From assembly GCF_009649845.1 (NCBI RefSeq), contig NZ_WJIE01000001.1, positions 372,001 through 436,000 on the forward strand: DNA of 64,000 nt. Direction: 5' to 3'. The DNA is from Polyangium spumosum (GTDB taxonomy: Bacteria > Myxococcota_A > Polyangia > Polyangiales > Polyangiaceae). The notes beneath the pieces are model-generated. The model was not told the origin of the DNA and did no database searches. It was given only the letters and a program-made list of their open reading frames with translations. Both the position numbers and the translations under genes were made by a program. This document shows positions 59,998 through 64,000 of this stretch, one piece after another (the stretch's first letter is position 1; every line of letters starts with the position of its first letter).

Positions 59998-61578
59998 ATG
60001 CGAACGAGCCTCCGCCATTTCACGAGCCCCTCGCGCCGCGTCGCGACGATCCTCGCGCGTTTCGCGGCCGTGGCCGCCATGGCCACGACCTTCGTCGCGT
60101 GCGGGCCTCCGCCCGCGCCCGCGAAGCCGCCCGAGAGCGCCGAGGAGCGCGCGGAGAAGGCCAAGATCGCCAGCGCCAAGCAGCTCATGGAGAAGGCCGA
60201 CGAGGCCTACAACGCGAAGGACTTCGACGAGGCGCGCAAGCTCCTCGGCCAGGCCAACGACCTCCAGGTCGAGTCGCTGAGCTACCAGATCTCCGAGCAG
60301 CGCGAGAAGGTCGACAAGCGCCACGCCAAGCTCTGGGCGAACGAGGTCGAGCCCTCGCTGAAGGACGGCGACTGCAAGGGCGCGTTCAGCGAGATGGCGA
60401 CGCCGATGCGGGACCTCGACAGCGAGGTCTTCGTCCGCGAGCTCCGGCGCCTCGTCGGCGCAGAGGCCCTCGCGTGCGTGCAGATGCGGGTCGACGAGGC
60501 CACGACGTCGGGCCAGTTCGCCAAGGCGCGCGCGCTCGTCGGCGCCGAGGACACGCAGACGGTGCTCGGCCCGGCGCAGCAGAAGAAGCTCCTGACCGAG
60601 GTCGACACGACGATCTTCGAGGCGAAGAAGGCCCAGCTCGACGAGCCGCTCAAGGCCGAGCGCTGGGCCGACGCCCTCGCGAAGATCGACGAGGCCGAGA
60701 AGGCGGGCGAGATCGGCGCGGAGGGCGCGAGGGGCCTGCTCGGCGTGGTGCGCGCGGCGATCACGCCCGAGATCGCGGGCATGGCGGCGCGGGCCGTGGG
60801 TCAGGGCCGCGAGGCGCCGAAGGCGCTCGAGGAGGTCGATCGGCTCATCAAGCTCGTGCGCTGGGAGATCATGGGCCCGGACGGGGCGCCCGTCGCCAAG
60901 GACAAGGCGGCGCCGGAGGTCGTGGCGAAGAAGCGCCAGGCCCTCGCGGTCTGGGTCGAGGCCCAGCGCGTGAAGATGAAGCCCGGCAAGAAGGCCGAGA
61001 AGCGCTGGGCGCACGGCAAGGTCGCGGTCCTGCCCCCGGCGAAGGCCGACGCCCCGTCGAAGCGGGATCTCGCGCCCGCGACCGAGGTATGGGTCCTCGG
61101 ACAAACCAAGGACCTCGCGCTCGTCACGGACGTCGATCCGGCCGGGGCCTCGCTCGACGTGCAGCTCGAGCGTACCGTGGGCTGGGCGCCTCTCGCGCGG
61201 CTCGCCCCGAAGAACACGACCGAGTGGATCCCGCCGGACGATCAGCTCGTCGGCACGCGCGTCTGGGCCCCGCTCCGCCCGGGCGAGAAGAACCTCGAGC
61301 TCGGCACGGTCTCGGCCGTGAAGGGGCAGGACGTCACGGTCAAGCGCCTCGCCGACGACAAGGAGATCGTCGTCAAGCGCCCGACCTTGCGGCTCGGCCG
61401 CCTCGTGCCCGGCGCGAAGCTCGTGGCGTTCTGCCAGGCCAAGACGCAGATCGTCACGCTGGAGGAGGTCCTGCCCGATCAGCGCACGGTGAAGCTCGTC
61501 TGCGAGGGCGGCCTGCGCAAGGACGAGGTCCTGCCTGGCCTGCGCGCGCGCCCCGAGGACCTGCCCGCTCCCAAGTGA
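59998..61578 (+). CDS. Lipoprotein with coiled-coil/TPR-like and SH3-like regions, unknown function
   Basis: 526 residues from the ATG at 59998. Signal peptide with lipobox TTFVACGPPP. Residues 45-330 are charged helices (KIASAKQLMEKADEAYNAKD, KVDKRHAKLWANEVEPSLKD) like TPR units. Residues 340-526 look beta-rich with repeated SH3/Tudor-like strands (KVAVLPPAK, ERTVGWAPLARLAPKNTTEW, GTVSAVKGQDVTVKRLADDK). A scaffold or envelope-contacting role is possible; no enzyme motif. Divergent from the cobalamin enzyme by 102 bases. Confidence 0.75.
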   Translation: MRTSLRHFTSPSRRVATILARFAAVAAMATTFVACGPPPAPAKPPESAEERAEKAKIASAKQLMEKADEAYNAKDFDEARKLLGQANDLQVESLSYQISEQREKVDKRHAKLWANEVEPSLKDGDCKGAFSEMATPMRDLDSEVFVRELRRLVGAEALACVQMRVDEATTSGQFAKARALVGAEDTQTVLGPAQQKKLLTEVDTTIFEAKKAQLDEPLKAERWADALAKIDEAEKAGEIGAEGARGLLGVVRAAITPEIAGMAARAVGQGREAPKALEEVDRLIKLVRWEIMGPDGAPVAKDKAAPEVVAKKRQALAVWVEAQRVKMKPGKKAEKRWAHGKVAVLPPAKADAPSKRDLAPATEVWVLGQTKDLALVTDVDPAGASLDVQLERTVGWAPLARLAPKNTTEWIPPDDQLVGTRVWAPLRPGEKNLELGTVSAVKGQDVTVKRLADDKEIVVKRPTLRLGRLVPGAKLVAFCQAKTQIVTLEEVLPDQRTVKLVCEGGLRKDEVLPGLRARPEDLPAPK

Positions 61579-61657
61579 GAGGCCTCCCGGTCGGCATGCG
61601 TTATCCTTGACGACGCGACGCGTCCGAACGACGAACACGTCGCCAGCGAGGAGCCGC

Positions 61658-62824
61658 ATGCCGACGACCTACACCGACCTGATCGCCGAGATCCGCAAGA
61701 CCGTCACGATCGTGTCTCTCGAGGAGATCAAGCGCCGCATCGAGGCGCGCGAGCCGATGGTGCTCGTCGACGTGCGCGAGAAGGAAGAGCACCGCGCCGG
61801 CTACATCCCGGGCGCGCTCAGCGTCCCGCGTGGCTTCCTCGAGATGCAGATCGAGCAGAAGGTCCCCGACAAGAGCGCGACCGTCGTCCTCTACTGCGCC
61901 GGCGGCACGCGCTCGGCGCTCGCCGCGAAGACCCTGCTCGAGCTCGGCTACACGCGCGTCGAGAGCGCGAACCCCGGCTTCGTGCGCTGGAAGGATCTCG
62001 GTTATCCGATGGAGACCCCGCCCCAGCTCACGGAGGCGCAGCGGGATCGGTACTCGCGCCACCTGCTGCTCCCCGAGGTCGGCGAGGCGGGGCAAGCCAA
62101 GCTGCTCGGCTCGAAGATCCTCCTCCTCGGCGCCGGCGGCCTCGGCAGCCCCGCCGCGCTCTACCTCGCCGCCGCGGGTGTCGGCACGATCGGCCTCGTC
62201 GACGCCGACGTCGTCGACGCCTCGAACCTGCAGCGGCAGATCATGCACGCCACCTCGCGCGTCGGCATGCCGAAGGTCGACAGCGGCGAGCAGACGATCC
62301 GCGATCTCAACCCCGACGTGCGTGTCGTGAAGTTCGAGGAGCGGCTCACGAGCCACAACGTCGAGCGTATCTTCCGCGACTTCGACGTCATCGTGGACGG
62401 CTGCGACAACTTCCCCACGCGTTACCTCGTGAACGACGCCTCCGTGTGGATGAAGAAGCCCGTCGTGCACGGCTCGATCTTCCGCTTCGAGGGTCAGGTC
62501 ACGACCTTCCACCCCGCGGCCGGCGGCCCTTGTTATCGTTGCCTCTACCCCGAGCCGCCTCCGCCGCACCTCGCGCCGAGCTGCCAGGAGGCCGGCGTCC
62601 TCGGCGTGCTGCCGGGCCTCGTGGGTACGATCCAGGCGACCGAGGCGATCAAGATCCTGCTCGGCCAGGGCAGCCCCCTCGTGGGTCGCCTGCTCACCTA
62701 CGACTCGCTGCGCATGAAGTTCGGCGAGCTCAAGCTCCGCAAGGACAAGACCTGCCCCGTCTGCGGCCCCGAGCCGACGATCACGAGCTACATCGACTAC
62801 GAAGGTTTCTGCAACCTGGGCTAG
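61658..62824 (+). CDS. moeB: MoeB/ThiF-type E1-like enzyme with N-terminal rhodanese domain
   Basis: 388 residues from the ATG at 61658. Residues 15-120 are a rhodanese domain with active Cys in VVLYCAGGTRSALA. The ThiF/MoeB domain follows: YSRHLLLPEVGEAGQAKLLG, ATP motif LLLGAGGLGSPAALYLA, Arg and Asp in SNLQRQIMHAT, DGCDNFPTRYLVND, and the zinc ligands CYRC and CPVC. It adenylates the C-terminal Gly of a sulfur carrier (MoaD or ThiS type) and moves sulfur to it. Usual MoeBR/MOCS3 proteins have the rhodanese at the C-terminus; here it is first. Convergent with the next gene, no gap. Confidence 0.93.
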   Translation: MPTTYTDLIAEIRKTVTIVSLEEIKRRIEAREPMVLVDVREKEEHRAGYIPGALSVPRGFLEMQIEQKVPDKSATVVLYCAGGTRSALAAKTLLELGYTRVESANPGFVRWKDLGYPMETPPQLTEAQRDRYSRHLLLPEVGEAGQAKLLGSKILLLGAGGLGSPAALYLAAAGVGTIGLVDADVVDASNLQRQIMHATSRVGMPKVDSGEQTIRDLNPDVRVVKFEERLTSHNVERIFRDFDVIVDGCDNFPTRYLVNDASVWMKKPVVHGSIFRFEGQVTTFHPAAGGPCYRCLYPEPPPPHLAPSCQEAGVLGVLPGLVGTIQATEAIKILLGQGSPLVGRLLTYDSLRMKFGELKLRKDKTCPVCGPEPTITSYIDYEGFCNLG

Positions 62825-63154
62825 TCACGACGACCCGTACGAGGCGACGACGTCCCTCGGCGGACGCTCGATCGCCTCGATCCGGCTCGTCACGATCTGC
62901 CGGCTCGCGTCGGCGCTCGTCGCGAACCAGATCGCGTCTCCCACCGCGGGCCTGTCGATCCGCGGGATCACCCCGCCGTTCGCGAACAGCCGCACCCCAC
63001 CCTCCATCTTCAGCGAGACCGCCACGTGCGCCGGGACGAACCTCCCCGTCCGCCGGTCCCGCACCGCCACGCAGACTCCGTCGCACAGGTGGTACTCCGT
63101 GTTGCGCGTGACGTAGACGCGGTGCTTGCGACGATCGACGCCCGGGTATTCCAT
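62825..63154 (-). CDS. Small protein of unknown function
   Basis: 109 residues from the ATG at 63154, with a strong GAGGAGGGAG 5 bases upstream; a longer upstream frame is discarded for lack of such a site. It starts with YPGVDRRKHRVYVTRNTEYH, has two Cys (LCDGVCVAVRDRRTGRFVP) and short strands, and ends SRQIVTSRIEAIERP. It may be a compact beta-barrel similar to PilZ-like or cold-shock-size proteins, but no family was recognised. Confidence 0.72.
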   Translation of the reverse strand: MEYPGVDRRKHRVYVTRNTEYHLCDGVCVAVRDRRTGRFVPAHVAVSLKMEGGVRLFANGGVIPRIDRPAVGDAIWFATSADASRQIVTSRIEAIERPPRDVVASYGSS

Positions 63155-63326
63155 CTCGGCTCCCTCCTCGTCCCGGCAACCTCGCATCCCTCGCGCCGGA
63201 CGGCCAAATTCGTGGGGGTTCGCGCACGATCCTGCCGAGGCACGGATCACCCCGGGCGCGCAAGTAACCTCGCGATCGCTCCAGGTTTTTCGATCCCGAA
63301 CCGCTTGATCTCTACGATCGCGGACG

Positions 63327-63779
63327 ATGACTCGCCCACCCCTTCCGCGCCCCGGCCTCGTCAAGGCGGGCCCGGGGCCCCTCGTCCGGCGCCGCAACCT
63401 CGAGCTCGTCGCCGCCGAGGACGGCCCGGTCCGCGCCATGGTCGAGGCCGCGGACATCGTGAGCGAGGGCATGCCCCTCGCCGAGGGGGACGGCGTCGTC
63501 TACTACGGCTCGACGAGCGTGCTTTTGCTCGCGCGGTCCCGCGGTGGCACGCTGCCCGATCCCGACCTCGCGCAGATGGCCGCGCTGCTCGCGTGTGATC
63601 CGCACCTCCGCCTCCGCGCGCTCCGCATCGCGCGGCGGGAGGCGTGTACACGCGTGCAGGGGGAGCTCGGCCCTTTGCGCGCCGAGATCGACGTCCGCGC
63701 CTCCACGGCCGGCGTCGTCGTGCTGGTCGACGTCGTCGCCGTCGTACATGCCTCCGCCGCGAGCGGCGCGTCGCGCTAA
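63327..63779 (+). CDS. Hypothetical protein
   Basis: 150 residues from the ATG at 63327. LVRRRNLELVAAEDGPVRAM, GMPLAEGDGVVYYGSTSVL and LRLRALRIARREACTRVQGE suggest an alpha/beta fold; the end is hydrophobic (VVVLVDVVAVVHASAASG). No known motif. Coding likelihood rests on a consistent frame and on the position 35 bases upstream of another short ORF. Confidence 0.6.
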   Translation: MTRPPLPRPGLVKAGPGPLVRRRNLELVAAEDGPVRAMVEAADIVSEGMPLAEGDGVVYYGSTSVLLLARSRGGTLPDPDLAQMAALLACDPHLRLRALRIARREACTRVQGELGPLRAEIDVRASTAGVVVLVDVVAVVHASAASGASR

Positions 63780-63813
63780 GCTCGCACCTCGCTCCTCGCG
63801 ACCTCGAAGCACC

Positions 63814-64000
63814 ATGAACAACAAAGAACGCCGCGACCCTGACGAGAGCAAGGTCATCCACGTGATCTTCGGTCCCGGCGGTGGGCGCGTGGCCGAGCCG
63901 CCGAAGCGCCTACCCGAGCCTCCCGAGCCGCGCCTGACCGCGGCGCTGCCCGGCGCGTGTGAACCCGTGAGCGACATGTTCACCGGCACCGAGGTGATTC
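63814..64000 (+). CDS. Hypothetical protein, C-terminus outside window
   Basis: At least 62 residues from the ATG at 63814 (MNNKERRDPDESKVIHVIFG). The start is polar, then a Gly/Pro/Arg stretch and GACEPVSDMFTGTEV. It continues past the window edge. No family recognised. Confidence 0.5.
   Translation, partial: MNNKERRDPDESKVIHVIFGPGGGRVAEPPKRLPEPPEPRLTAALPGACEPVSDMFTGTEVI

Noticed and set aside
1-64000. tRNA, rRNA, riboswitch, insertion sequence or prophage
   Set aside because: No TPsiC-arm consensus, conserved RNA core, transposase motif or phage structural gene was recognised by eye. A covariance-model scan would be needed to exclude small RNAs.

Overview
The window is about 70% GC. Reading frames are long and often open on several strands, and many starts are GTG. 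It carries two eukaryote-like Ser/Thr kinases with C-terminal transmembrane segments, many small Cys-anchored lipoproteins of no known family, a FIST sensor, PATAN/receiver and PEGA/TPR proteins, and a possible inositol-sphingolipid gene pair. This suggests a soil myxobacterium (Myxococcota), most likely of the Polyangium/Sorangium branch. That placement is inferred from gene content; no rRNA gene is present. No tRNA, IS element, prophage or CRISPR array was recognised.

Layout. 1-5.1 kb: a soluble chemoreceptor-like protein and a FIST sensor (minus), divergent from a PEGA-containing kinase and a TPR/PEGA protein. 5.1-11.2 kb (minus): an amino-acid-type binding lipoprotein, a dynamin-like GTPase and a polytopic membrane protein. 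11.3-18.4 kb: a beta-propeller protein, RlpA, a lone Fe-S-motif protein and two lipoproteins, one M16-like without a zinc motif. 18.4-20 kb: a sigma-region-4-like protein and a MerR regulator with a dyad in its promoter region. 20.2-24.7 kb: an alpha/beta-hydrolase lacking its serine nucleophile, a permease fused to its own binding protein, and a second permease. 24.7-31.7 kb: kinase, receiver/PATAN, SPFH and a helical protein. 31.7-35.5 kb: NikR-like and pteridine-reductase-like pair, SPOR protein, argS. 35.6-43.8 kb: pabB, a sugar nucleotidyltransferase, lipoproteins, DUF72, an LptE-like lipoprotein and a YprB-like exonuclease. 43.9-47.2 kb: a 21-bp tandem array beside a translationally coupled TPR/ATPase pair. 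48-54.5 kb: a compact minus-strand run GH15 > antiporter > pncB > pncA > Nudix > coaE, centred on NAD and CoA supply. 54.5-64 kb: MarR, lipoproteins, a CDP-alcohol phosphotransferase with an Aur1-like PAP2 protein, cobalamin adenosyltransferase, a MoeB-type protein and small unknowns.

The most unusual points are the permease/binding-protein fusion coupled to a probable pseudo-hydrolase, the ATPase/TPR pair with its adjacent 21-bp array, the two inverted copies of a multi-hairpin element placed between convergent genes, a 51-bp repeat with a related copy inside the neighbouring gene, an in-frame insertion in pabB, and a NikR relative that appears to lack part of the nickel site. Amino-acid and motif statements were read from the sequence; family and function assignments rest on motif recognition without database searches.
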